This document shows positions 27,430-36,459 of a stretch of DNA of 64,000 nt, in pieces. The translations under genes and the position numbers were made by a program. Numbering within the stretch: position 1 is the stretch's first letter; the number at the start of each line of letters is the position of its first letter. Below the pieces are notes generated by a model, which was not told the DNA's origin, searched no databases, and saw only the letters and a list, made by a program, of their open reading frames with translations. The stretch spans positions 36,580 to 100,579 of the forward strand of contig CAZGVO010000014.1 of NCBI GenBank assembly GCA_964529175.1, written 5' to 3'. The stretch comes from JAAFJM01 sp964529175. Its GTDB lineage: Bacteria > Bacteroidota > Bacteroidia > UKL13-3.

Positions 27430-27996
27430 ATGAGCGACCCACGTTTAAAACCAGTATTAGATAATTTAAAGCAAATGATGGATGCTGCAATTGACCATGC
27501 AACAAGCGAGTTTACAAAAATTCGTGCAGGAAAATCGCACCCGAGTATGATAGATGCAGTAAAAGTGGAGTATTATGGTTCGTTAGTGCCTGTAAGCCAA
27601 GTGGCAAATATTAGTACCCCTGATGCTAAAACAATTACCATTCAACCTTGGGAAAAAAACATGTTCCAAGCCATTGAAAAAGGAATTATTATTTCAAACT
27701 TGGGCTTTAACCCAACTAATGATGGAACTATTATACGTATAACTTTACCGCCTTTAACCGAAGAAAGAAGAAGAGAAATAGCTAAAAAAGCAAAAGGCGA
27801 ATCGGAAAATGCTAAAGTAGCTGTTAGAAATATTAGAAAAGAAACCAACGAAAACATTAAAAAATTACAAAAAGACGGTTTACCTGAAGACGAAGCAAAA
27901 ACTGCTGAAGCAAGTGTTCAAAAAACAACTGACGCTTACATCAAAAAAATTGACGAGCTTTTAGCTATTAAAGAAGCTGAAATTATGCACGTTTAA
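27430..27996 (+). CDS. frr: Ribosome recycling factor
   Basis: A 188-residue RRF, the usual length. Signatures are EFTKIRAGKSHPSMIDAVKVEYYG, PDAKTITIQPW, LPPLTEERRREIAKKAK and a C-terminal coiled-coil helix ending EAEIMHV-type. With EF-G it splits the post-termination ribosome. In most bacteria frr follows pyrH (UMP kinase); here it follows a GT2 gene and pyrH is not in the window. A terminator hairpin follows at 28024. Confidence 0.97.
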   Translation: MSDPRLKPVLDNLKQMMDAAIDHATSEFTKIRAGKSHPSMIDAVKVEYYGSLVPVSQVANISTPDAKTITIQPWEKNMFQAIEKGIIISNLGFNPTNDGTIIRITLPPLTEERRREIAKKAKGESENAKVAVRNIRKETNENIKKLQKDGLPEDEAKTAEASVQKTTDAYIKKIDELLAIKEAEIMHV

Positions 27997-28023
27997 TAAT
28001 AGTTTTTATACCTTATTTTTATT

Positions 28024-28062
28024 TAGCAATGATTCAAAATACATAGAATCATTGCTATTTTT
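28024..28062 (+). terminator. Intrinsic terminator after frr
   Basis: The twelve-base arms TAGCAATGATTC and GAATCATTGCTA pair perfectly over a ten-base AT-rich loop and are followed by TTTTTC. It separates frr from the GT51 gene. Confidence 0.8.
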
Positions 28063-28094
28063 CATTTTAGCCTTTTAGCATATTATCAACCCCA

Positions 28095-30179
28095 GTGCAA
28101 GTTAAAAATATCAAAATAAAAGCATTTTTAAAACCATTTCTTAAAATAGTTGGTGCGCTATTCATTATAGTTATTGCAGCATTTTTTTTGTTGCGTGGCT
28201 ATTTTTTAAATAAAGCGATTAATAAGGTTTCGGCTAAATTTAAAACCGAATACAATACCGATTTAAAAATTGAAAATGCATCGTTTAAAGGCATAAGCGG
28301 TATTGAATTATTGAAAATAACCTTGGTGCCGCAAAGTGGCGATACCTTGGTTAGCATTGATTATTTTACTGCCAGTGTTAGGTTTTGGTATTTACTTGTA
28401 GCCGATGTTAGGATTAAAGATATTGGTTTAAAACAAGGTTTTATTCAATTTGTAAAACAAGGTGATTATAAAAACTTTCAAGATTTTTTAAGTAAAAAAG
28501 ACAGTACTTTACAAGATACAATAGAGCAAATTGAAAAACCAAAAACAGATATAAACTATGCTAAAGTGGTTTATAAATTAATGTCGAGGTTATTTGCACA
28601 AGTGCCCAGCGAAGTATTAATTGAAAACTTTGACTTACGCATAAAAGATGATGATAAAAATGTATCGTTCAATTTAACAAAACTATCACTAAACAAACAA
28701 GTTTTTGATAGTTATATTACCGTAAATAGCAATAATGCCATTCAGCAATGGCAAATTAATGGAACAGCCAATCCTAAAAAACGCCAGGCCGATTTAAACT
28801 TTACTCGTACCGATTCGGTTACTGTTCAAATTCCATATTTATACGAAAAAATTGGTTTAAAAACTGGCTTTAACTCCATTAGGTTTCAGCTTGATGGATT
28901 TGATTTTGATGATGACATGTTAAATATTACTGGCGCAGCTTCTATTGATAGTTTTATGCTAAACCATACTCGCATAGCCAAAACCGATGTAATAATTAAC
29001 CATGCTGATGCCAAGTATAAATTTTTATTTGGACCCAATTTTATTTCGCTTGATAGCTCTACAGTGGTTACATTTAACCAAACTAAGTTCCACCCCTACT
29101 TTAGGCTAAGCGAACGCACCGAAGAGCAAAATACCGAAAAACGTGCACCACGTAATAAAGACAATAGTTTTTATAAATTCTTTAACAAATACATTGTTAC
29201 CATGAGCGTGCAAACCGATAAAACACCTGCTCAAGATTTTATAAACTCATTGCCAGCCGCTTTATTTAGTCATATTCAAGGAATGGAAGCAAGCGGAAGT
29301 TTTACTTATAGATTAGACTTTAACTTGGATATTCATAAACCAGACGAAATGGTTTTTGAAAGTAATATTGATAAAGATAACCTGCATATAACCAAATATG
29401 GAGCGGCTAATTTGGCCAAACTAAACGAAAGTTTTATGCATACACCTTACGAAAAAGGTAGGGCTATGCGCTCATTTATTGTTGGGCCTGAAAATCCTAA
29501 TTATGTGAGTTACGAAAACATTTCGCCATTTGTAAAAAAAGCCATTTTAACTACCGAAGATCCTTCGTTTATGTATCATAGAGGTTTTGTAAATGAGGCC
29601 TTCCGCCAATCGATTGCTAAAAATATTAGAACTGGAAAATTTGCCAGAGGTGCAAGCACCATTAGCATGCAATTGGTTAAAAATGTGTTTCTTACACGCG
29701 AAAAAACCATGGCGCGAAAGTTGGAAGAGATTTTATTGGTTTATATGTTAGAGAACAATTACATAGTTTCGAAAGAACGTATGTTTGAGGTATATTTAAA
29801 CCTAATAGAATGGGGACCAAACGTATATGGAATTGGTGAAGCCTCAAGATTTTATTTCCAAAAATCGCCAGCCGAACTTAGCCTTAATGAAGCTTTATAC
29901 TTGGCAAGTATAGTACCTAGTCCTAAAGGATTTATGTACAAATTTGAAAAAGATGGCAGCATGCGCGCTTACATGGAACGTTCATTTAAGTTTATTACCA
30001 ATAAAATGGTGGCGCGAAGCCTAATTTTACCTGAAGATACTATTGGCTTAACTTATAAAATAAATATTACAGGCCCAGCTAAAACTTATATCATTAAAAA
30101 TGATTCTATTATAAGTGATAGCATTATTATTGATGAAACAGGTATTTTAGAAACACCTAACCAAGGAGATGAAGAATAG
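28095..30179 (+). CDS. GT51 peptidoglycan glycosyltransferase with AsmA-like N-terminal region, no transpeptidase
   Basis: A 694-residue protein. The start is GTG at 28095; no ATG occurs before about codon 158. One membrane helix near residues 12-35 anchors it. Residues about 40-450 are a beta-rich region of AsmA/DUF-like look. Residues about 460-640 form a GT51 domain with the catalytic E488 in TEDPSFMYHRG, then GASTISMQLVKN, RKLEEILLVYMLE and YLNLIEWG. No SxxK/SxN/KTG transpeptidase domain follows, so it is a monofunctional-type glycosyltransferase with an unusual N-terminal extension. It would polymerise lipid II on the periplasmic side. Confidence 0.85.
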   Translation: MQVKNIKIKAFLKPFLKIVGALFIIVIAAFFLLRGYFLNKAINKVSAKFKTEYNTDLKIENASFKGISGIELLKITLVPQSGDTLVSIDYFTASVRFWYLLVADVRIKDIGLKQGFIQFVKQGDYKNFQDFLSKKDSTLQDTIEQIEKPKTDINYAKVVYKLMSRLFAQVPSEVLIENFDLRIKDDDKNVSFNLTKLSLNKQVFDSYITVNSNNAIQQWQINGTANPKKRQADLNFTRTDSVTVQIPYLYEKIGLKTGFNSIRFQLDGFDFDDDMLNITGAASIDSFMLNHTRIAKTDVIINHADAKYKFLFGPNFISLDSSTVVTFNQTKFHPYFRLSERTEEQNTEKRAPRNKDNSFYKFFNKYIVTMSVQTDKTPAQDFINSLPAALFSHIQGMEASGSFTYRLDFNLDIHKPDEMVFESNIDKDNLHITKYGAANLAKLNESFMHTPYEKGRAMRSFIVGPENPNYVSYENISPFVKKAILTTEDPSFMYHRGFVNEAFRQSIAKNIRTGKFARGASTISMQLVKNVFLTREKTMARKLEEILLVYMLENNYIVSKERMFEVYLNLIEWGPNVYGIGEASRFYFQKSPAELSLNEALYLASIVPSPKGFMYKFEKDGSMRAYMERSFKFITNKMVARSLILPEDTIGLTYKINITGPAKTYIIKNDSIISDSIIIDETGILETPNQGDEE

Positions 30180-30182
30180 TAT

Positions 30183-31475
30183 ATGAATAAAAAAAATTGG
30201 TATTTATTTATAGCCTTTTTATTGGAAATATTATTCATTTTTTATGTAAAAAATGTTTTTGAATTTGTGGTTAGTCCACTAATCATTATAGGTTCTGGGC
30301 TATTTTTAGCAATTTATCCTTATTTTTTACTACAAGAAAATAAAGAATTTTTTTTAGAGGAAAACACTGCAAATGCTCTGACTTCAAATGGCAATTTGAA
30401 ACCAGTTTTAGCGTTGTTTTCAACATTCACTATTGTCACGATTTTCATCGTAAATTATTCAATCAATAACTATCCAATCAATGTAAATGAGTCAGATATT
30501 ATTCCGTTTATAGATGAAATTTTTGTAAAACGGTTTATGAATAATGAGGTGGTTTATGCACCATATACTGGATTTAATTATGGAACATTTACTCCAGGAT
30601 ATTTGCCCTTGCATTGGTTTCCTTTTGTAATTAGTAATGTTTTAAACATAAATTATCAATGGATGGTGGTAATAGTGTTTTTATTGGCTTGCGCTTTATA
30701 TACTTGGGTCTTATTTAAGAATATTCAACAAAAAAAATGGTTATTAATAAACTGTGCTTTACCCTTTGTTTTGTTATTTACCATTTATTATAAAAATGGA
30801 AAAACAGCTGTTCAGTGCATCGAAATAATGATAATGGGTTACTATCTAATTTTAGCAACTTTATTATTTTCATCCAATAGTATTGTAAAATCAATTGGAT
30901 TAATCCTCCCATTTTTATCAAGGTATTCATTTCTTTTTTGGTTACCGGTTTATTTTTACAATTTATTAAGAAGTAATTTTAAAAAATTTTTACTGGTTTC
31001 TATCTTCTTGGGCATAATGATATTATTATTTTTCATTATTCCATTTGTATTACCAATACCTGAAATGCTAAAAACTTTCAATGCAAATTATACTACATCA
31101 ATTTTAGGTGAATGGAAAGGCCAAAGTTGGCAAGCACCAACCGATAGGCCATTTCAACTATTTCAGGGAATTGGACTAGCTAGTTGGTTTTATCAATTTG
31201 GTTCGGGTACATTAATTGAAAGAATTGAATTAAATAAAAATGCACTCTTTTTATTTAGCATTACTGCAAGTTTACTAATCATTCTTTTTCGGTCAAAAAT
31301 TAGAAAAACAGTTGGTTCAAACCTGTTTTCATTATTAGCATTGAAATTTATGCTTACCATTTTTTATGCATTTATTATGGTTCCCTACGATTATCTAAAT
31401 TGGGTTCCTTTAGTAATTTCCATTGTTATTTTATCAAGAATAAATCATCAATTTATTACACCAAAACAACATTAA
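30183..31475 (+). CDS. Polytopic membrane protein, GT-C-like
   Basis: A 430-residue protein with about eleven membrane segments. The first large extracytoplasmic loop has SDIIPFIDEIFVKRFMNN with acidic residues after a helix, a layout shared with GT-C (GT39/GT87) transferases that use polyprenyl-phosphate sugars. The match is weak, so the family is not certain. The gene starts 3 bases after the GT51 stop and ends 4 bases before a GtrB-like GT2 gene, so it is in an operon. A GtrB-type donor enzyme next to a GT-C-type membrane protein is a common pairing. Confidence 0.6.
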   Translation: MNKKNWYLFIAFLLEILFIFYVKNVFEFVVSPLIIIGSGLFLAIYPYFLLQENKEFFLEENTANALTSNGNLKPVLALFSTFTIVTIFIVNYSINNYPINVNESDIIPFIDEIFVKRFMNNEVVYAPYTGFNYGTFTPGYLPLHWFPFVISNVLNINYQWMVVIVFLLACALYTWVLFKNIQQKKWLLINCALPFVLLFTIYYKNGKTAVQCIEIMIMGYYLILATLLFSSNSIVKSIGLILPFLSRYSFLFWLPVYFYNLLRSNFKKFLLVSIFLGIMILLFFIIPFVLPIPEMLKTFNANYTTSILGEWKGQSWQAPTDRPFQLFQGIGLASWFYQFGSGTLIERIELNKNALFLFSITASLLIILFRSKIRKTVGSNLFSLLALKFMLTIFYAFIMVPYDYLNWVPLVISIVILSRINHQFITPKQH

Positions 31476-31479
31476 TTTT

Positions 31480-32397
31480 ATGCATATTTCTGTAGTGAGT
31501 CCTGTATATAAAGCTGAAAATATTGTACCTGAATTGGTAAATAGGTTAAAGGTAGAGTTATCTAAAATTACACAAGATTTTGAAATCATTTTAGTGGAAG
31601 ATTGTGGTCGTGATAACTCGTGGGAAAAAGTAAAAACTGAGACCTTAAATGATCAAAGAGTTAAGGGAATTAAACTGAGTAGAAACTTTGGTCAGCATCA
31701 TGCTATTACAGCAGGTTTAGATGCAAGCAAGGGAGACTGGGTAGTGGTAATGGATTGCGATTTGCAAGATAGACCAGAAGAAATTCCTAATTTATACAAT
31801 GAGGCACAAAAAGGATTTGATATTGTTTTTGCAAGAAGAGTAGAACGCCAAGATAAATTTATAAAAACTTTTACTTCTAGGTTATTTTATAAAGGTTTTA
31901 CCTATTTATCAGGAATTGAACAAGATGGAACCATAGCTAACTTTGGAATTTATAGCCGAAAAGTTATCAATTCAATTAATTCAATGCGAGAGTCAATGCG
32001 CGCATTTTCGCCAATGGCGCGTTGGGTTGGTTTTAAAAAATCGGCAATAGATGTAACTCATGCTGAAAGATTTGAAGGAAAAACATCATACAGCTGGGGC
32101 AAGTTAATTAACTTAGCTTTAGATATTGCCATAGCGTATTCTGATAAACCTTTAAAAATGGCTATTAAACTTGGTTTTTCTATCACTATTATTTCACTTT
32201 TGTATGCCATTTATAATGTATTTGCTTACCTCTCAGGAATAATAACCGTCACAGGTTACGCAAGCATTATTATTTCCATCTGGTTTCTTTCAGGACTCAT
32301 TATTTTTATTTTAGGAATTGTTGGTCTTTATATTGGAAAAACATTTGAAGGTATGAAACAAAGGCCACTTTATTTAATTGATGAGAAAACATTTTGA
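31480..32397 (+). CDS. GT2 glycosyltransferase, GtrB/ArnC-like
   Basis: A 305-residue family 2 enzyme with two C-terminal membrane helices. Core motifs are VVSPVYKAENIVPEL, LVEDCGRDNSW and VMDCDLQDRPEEIP, and LSRNFGQHHAITAGLD matches the GtrB/ArnC group. It likely makes an undecaprenyl-phosphate sugar. Its stop overlaps the next start (TGATG). The adjacent aminotransferase and acetyltransferase genes suggest that the sugar could be an acylated 4-amino-4,6-dideoxyhexose, which is inference. Confidence 0.88.
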   Translation: MHISVVSPVYKAENIVPELVNRLKVELSKITQDFEIILVEDCGRDNSWEKVKTETLNDQRVKGIKLSRNFGQHHAITAGLDASKGDWVVVMDCDLQDRPEEIPNLYNEAQKGFDIVFARRVERQDKFIKTFTSRLFYKGFTYLSGIEQDGTIANFGIYSRKVINSINSMRESMRAFSPMARWVGFKKSAIDVTHAERFEGKTSYSWGKLINLALDIAIAYSDKPLKMAIKLGFSITIISLLYAIYNVFAYLSGIITVTGYASIIISIWFLSGLIIFILGIVGLYIGKTFEGMKQRPLYLIDEKTF

Positions 32398-33086
32398 TGG
32401 AAATTAATACGTTAGATTGGGACACCGAATGCTTTGAATACAAGGTGGGGAAAGTGGCACTTACTGATAATTTAATTGATAAAAACTTGTTATTGAACAA
32501 TGATTACAGGTTGATTTATCTTTATAGTAAAATACCACTTTCGGAAGAATTGATAAAGAATCTCAATCTTTTTTTAGCTGACGAAAAAGTGGAGTTAAGT
32601 ATACAAGTATCAGATTTAACTATTAATAAATTACCAAATGAAAACTTAGTTGAAGTAACTGAACTTGATGATGATTTATTAAATTTAACTTATCAAAGTG
32701 GACATTTTTCTAGGTTTAAAATTGATACAAACTTTAAAAACAACGAGTTTGAAAAACTGTATGCTGCATGGATTGAGCAATCAGTAACACATAAAAGTGC
32801 AGAAAAAGTTATTGGTTATTTGGTAAATAATAATTTGGTTGGGTTTGTTACAATTGGTTTTAAAAACAATGCTTACGATATTGGTTTAATTGCTGTAGAT
32901 GAAGCTTTTAGAAATTTTAAAATTGGAAAACAGTTACTCAATTATGTTTTAGATTACGCCATATTAAAGAAAATAAATAAGGTAACTGTTACCACCCAAA
33001 ATCAAAATCAAGGAGCCATGAAATTTTATTTGAATAATGGCTTTTTAATAGACAAAACCACTTACATTTATCATTTATGGAAGTAA
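32397..33086 (+). CDS. GNAT acetyltransferase, RffC/WecD-like
   Basis: A 229-residue two-part GNAT protein. The N-terminal part opens LDWDTECFEYKVGKV, like the LxWDSxFFxxxxxRI start of RffC/WecD, and the C-terminal GNAT fold shows IGLIAVDEAFRNFKIGKQLL, the acetyl-CoA loop. The ATG at 32397 overlaps the preceding TGA; the frame begins 3 bases earlier with TTG. RffC acetylates dTDP-4-amino-4,6-dideoxygalactose. The RffA-like aminotransferase gene that would make this substrate overlaps it by 10 bases, which supports the assignment strongly. Confidence 0.75.
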   Translation: MEINTLDWDTECFEYKVGKVALTDNLIDKNLLLNNDYRLIYLYSKIPLSEELIKNLNLFLADEKVELSIQVSDLTINKLPNENLVEVTELDDDLLNLTYQSGHFSRFKIDTNFKNNEFEKLYAAWIEQSVTHKSAEKVIGYLVNNNLVGFVTIGFKNNAYDIGLIAVDEAFRNFKIGKQLLNYVLDYAILKKINKVTVTTQNQNQGAMKFYLNNGFLIDKTTYIYHLWK

Positions 33087-34231
33087 AACACATTCCTTTT
33101 AATAAACCTTACCTTACGGGCAAGGAAAATCATTATATCTATCAAGCAGTGGCTTCTGGTAAAATTTCGGGTGATGGTACATTTACCAAGCATTGCCATG
33201 AATTTTTTCAGAAAAAATTCGGCTTCAAAAAATGTTTGTTAACCACATCGTGCACCGATGCTTTAGAAATGGCTGCAATATTAATTAATATTGAGGCTGG
33301 CGATGAAGTAATTATGCCATCATATACTTTTGTATCAACATCAAACGCATTTGTATTAAGAGGTGCAAAAATTGTTTTTGCTGATAGCAATACCCAAAAT
33401 CCAAATTTGGATGTAACAAAATTAGAAGCTTTAATAACAAATAAAACCAAAGCCATAGTTCCTGTTCATTATGCAGGTATTGCTTGTGACATGGATGCCA
33501 TTATGAACTTGGCCAATAAGTATAATTTGTTTGTAATAGAAGATGCAGCACAAGCTATTGATAGTTATTATACCAATAAAGATGGCATTACCAAACCATT
33601 AGGAAGCATTGGTCATTTATCGGCTTTCTCGTTTCACGAAACCAAAAATATTATGGCTGGTGAGGGTGGAATGTTGGTTATTAACGATGAACAATTTATT
33701 GCTCGAGCAGAAATTATTCGAGAAAAAGGAACCAATCGTTCAGCTTTTTTTAGAGGCGAAATTGATAAATACGGCTGGGTTGATATGGGTAGCTCGTTTT
33801 TACCGTCCGATATTATTGCAGCATTTCTTTTTGCACAATTAGAAAACTTAGAAAACATACAAAACAAACGCAAAGAAATTTGGAACTATTATTATAAAGT
33901 TTTAAAAAGTTTAGAAGAAAAAGGCTACATTAAATTACCATACTTGCCTAGTTATGGTAGCAATAATGCCCACATGTTTTATATTATTTGCAAAAATTTA
34001 GATGAAAGACAAGGTTTAATTAATGCCTTAAAAAAGAATAATGTTTTGTCGGTTTTCCATTATTTATCGCTTCATAAATCGCCATATTATGCAAGCAAAC
34101 ACGATGGGAGAGAATTAACAAATGCTGACTTTTACAGCGATAGTTTATTAAGGTTACCAATGTATTATGAGTTGACAAACGAAGATTTGATTTTGATAAC
34201 AAAAACCATTTTTGAGTATTATTATGCTTAA
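33077..34231 (+). CDS. rffA: dTDP-4-amino-4,6-dideoxygalactose transaminase
   Basis: A 384-residue DegT/DnrJ/EryC1 aminotransferase. The PLP lysine is K190 in FSFHETKNIMAGEGG, a form characteristic of RffA/WecE. Other marks are FNKPYLTGKE at the start, CTDALEMAA (phosphate site), MPSYTFVSTSNAF and EDAAQAID. It converts dTDP-4-keto-6-deoxyglucose to dTDP-4-amino-4,6-dideoxygalactose. Its start lies inside the end of the acetyltransferase gene, so the pair would give dTDP-Fuc4NAc. rmlA and rmlB, which supply the keto sugar, are not in the window. Confidence 0.9.
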   Translation: MEVKHIPFNKPYLTGKENHYIYQAVASGKISGDGTFTKHCHEFFQKKFGFKKCLLTTSCTDALEMAAILINIEAGDEVIMPSYTFVSTSNAFVLRGAKIVFADSNTQNPNLDVTKLEALITNKTKAIVPVHYAGIACDMDAIMNLANKYNLFVIEDAAQAIDSYYTNKDGITKPLGSIGHLSAFSFHETKNIMAGEGGMLVINDEQFIARAEIIREKGTNRSAFFRGEIDKYGWVDMGSSFLPSDIIAAFLFAQLENLENIQNKRKEIWNYYYKVLKSLEEKGYIKLPYLPSYGSNNAHMFYIICKNLDERQGLINALKKNNVLSVFHYLSLHKSPYYASKHDGRELTNADFYSDSLLRLPMYYELTNEDLILITKTIFEYYYA

Positions 34232-34277
34232 TATTAGTTCAAATAATTTTTTTCTAATTTAAGTAATATATTAGGCC

Positions 34278-35027
34278 ATGACCCCAGAATATTATAAAGA
34301 ATATTACGAACTAGAACGCAGCAATTGGTGGTTTACAGCGCGCTTAGAAATACTTAAAACCCAAATAAAAAAGCAGTTTAACAACAGAACTGATTTAAAA
34401 ATTTTAAATATTGGTGTGGCTACAGGTGCTACCTCCATTATGCTAGAACAATTTGGTAAAGTTAAATCAATTGAGTACGATGAAGTTTGCTATAATTTTG
34501 TGAAACAAAAATTGGCCATTGATATCGAACAAGGTAGTATTTTGGATTTACAATTTGCCGATAATAGTTTTGATTTAGTTTGTGCCTTTGATGTAGTAGA
34601 GCATGTAGAAAACGACCAATTGGCAGTAAACGAAATGATTAGGGTTTGCAAAAGTACCGGAACAGTATTTGTAACGGTGCCAGCTTTTATGGATTTATGG
34701 AGCCAACACGATGAAATAAACTATCACTTTAAACGCTATACCAATAAAACACTGTTACCACTTTTTGATAAAACTAAAGGACAAATAATTTATCGTACCT
34801 ATTTCAATACTATTTTATTTATGCCCATTTACGCTGTTAGGTGGCTAAGCAATAAATTTCCCAATTTATTTAAACGAGATGGCAGCGGCTCTGACCATAG
34901 TATATTTGAATTAGGGTTTTTGAATAAAGTATTATATGGAATATTTATTGCCGAAAATACAATACTTAAACCAAGGATAAAACTACCATTTGGCGTTTCA
35001 TTACTGGTAGTTTTTAATAAAAAATAG
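34278..35027 (+). CDS. Class I SAM-dependent methyltransferase
   Basis: A 249-residue methyltransferase. The SAM-binding glycine motif is degenerate: LKILNIGVATGATSIML, then SIEYDE (acidic ribose contact), GSILDLQFADNSFDLVCAFDVVEHV and VTVPAFMDLWS. This form is common in O-antigen and surface-glycan loci. It lies 46 bases after rffA on the same strand and probably acts in the same glycan pathway, but the acceptor is unknown. It ends 3 bases from the convergent membrane gene at 35031. Confidence 0.82.
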   Translation: MTPEYYKEYYELERSNWWFTARLEILKTQIKKQFNNRTDLKILNIGVATGATSIMLEQFGKVKSIEYDEVCYNFVKQKLAIDIEQGSILDLQFADNSFDLVCAFDVVEHVENDQLAVNEMIRVCKSTGTVFVTVPAFMDLWSQHDEINYHFKRYTNKTLLPLFDKTKGQIIYRTYFNTILFMPIYAVRWLSNKFPNLFKRDGSGSDHSIFELGFLNKVLYGIFIAENTILKPRIKLPFGVSLLVVFNKK

Positions 35028-35030
35028 TAA

Positions 35031-36455
35031 TTACTTTTTGCTAAAAATAGCATATTCAGTTACTCGTCCTTGTTTACTTGTAATACTAAAAATAGTATCC
35101 ATTTTTAAATTATTACATTGGTTTAACTTTTCTAAGTTTAAACCAAATTCCATTACCGAAAGCCATGAATCCCATACTATTAAAGCATTTGTATCAATGG
35201 CATTAAAATCCTTTATATCATAAAGCATTTTTACTTTCGACTTGTCAAAAGGATCCAAATTCTTAAATAATGGTATTGAAATATCAGCCATTATTATGGT
35301 TTTGTTAGGTTTATGAGCATTTAGGTATGGCACCACACTGTTTTTTATTAGTAACTGTGAAGGTTCTAATTCAAAATCATCAGGAAGTCGATAAGAAGTT
35401 GGTGTTGACAGAAATGGAAATATAGCTAACATAACAATCAAAATATATTTTATGTAGGCAGCAATTTGAACATTTTTTGTAATGATTAAATTTTCAATGG
35501 TGTTTAAACCATCAAGAACAATAATGGCCAATAATGGCATAACACTAACAAATACACGTGATAAACCCATTGAGTTAAAAATACCCAATGCCCAAAAGGA
35601 AGTATGAGCCATAAAAAAAGCAAAAAAACAACCGTATATTAACCATAGTTTTTCGTTTAAAAAAGGCATTTTACTTTTTAACTTTATCAAACCTATTAAC
35701 ATGGCTATACTACCAATTATAAAAAGTACGTATTCTATTAACCCAATTTGAAAATACAACTGAATTATAAAATGTGACCAAGTACCAATACCATAAACAC
35801 TACTTACATGAGCATAAGGAATTTTGTTGAACACCCACAACAAATCGTGGTAATAAAAACTACCAATTACCGACATCACCACATGACCTGATATTAACCA
35901 AGGACTCCACTTGAGCTTCTTAGATATAATTAAATAAACAAAAATAACTCCTAATATTATTAATCCTTCTGACCTAATAAAAGGTAAAAATGAAATAATA
36001 AATAAACCCAGAATAGTTTTATTTTTAACTAAAAAGTAAAGAGAAACCATTAACAATGCCGCAGAAAAAGGCTCCGTTAACCCAGAAATGGTTACATTAA
36101 CAAAGAGGGTAATAGAAAAGAGAATTATGCCAATAAAATGCGCATTTGTAGTTTTAAAGTATTCTAAAATCTTAAAAGTAAAATAAACTGAAATAAGGCT
36201 CATTAGTACATTGAAAACTTTTATGCCAATAAAACCAAATTGAGCAAAAGGAGATGCAAAAATGGTATACATAGGCTTTGCCCAATGATTAAAAAAGTTT
36301 TCAGGGTGTTGCCCGGCAAACCTTGCATATTGAAAATGATATACACTATCGCCTCCTCCTCCTGTACCATCAAAATAGAAACAAACTATTAAGAGTATTA
36401 AGGCAATAACCGCCAAAGAGTAATAAAAAAAACCCGCAGATTTTATAAAATTCAT
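35031..36455 (-). CDS. Polytopic membrane protein, GT-C/GT39-like
   Basis: A 474-residue protein with about eleven membrane helices and a periplasmic C-terminal part. The first loop carries GGGDSVYHFQYARF, an Asp-containing motif placed as in GT-C transferases, and FIRSEGLIILG resembles the conserved Lys/Arg-Glu loop of GT39. It starts 4 bases after the neighbouring GT39 gene ends and is likely in one operon with it and with the GT2 gene at 37890. The function would be transfer of a sugar from a lipid carrier to a surface glycan or protein; the acceptor is unknown. Confidence 0.65.
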   Translation of the reverse strand: MNFIKSAGFFYYSLAVIALILLIVCFYFDGTGGGGDSVYHFQYARFAGQHPENFFNHWAKPMYTIFASPFAQFGFIGIKVFNVLMSLISVYFTFKILEYFKTTNAHFIGIILFSITLFVNVTISGLTEPFSAALLMVSLYFLVKNKTILGLFIISFLPFIRSEGLIILGVIFVYLIISKKLKWSPWLISGHVVMSVIGSFYYHDLLWVFNKIPYAHVSSVYGIGTWSHFIIQLYFQIGLIEYVLFIIGSIAMLIGLIKLKSKMPFLNEKLWLIYGCFFAFFMAHTSFWALGIFNSMGLSRVFVSVMPLLAIIVLDGLNTIENLIITKNVQIAAYIKYILIVMLAIFPFLSTPTSYRLPDDFELEPSQLLIKNSVVPYLNAHKPNKTIIMADISIPLFKNLDPFDKSKVKMLYDIKDFNAIDTNALIVWDSWLSVMEFGLNLEKLNQCNNLKMDTIFSITSKQGRVTEYAIFSKK

Positions 36456-36459
36456 TATG

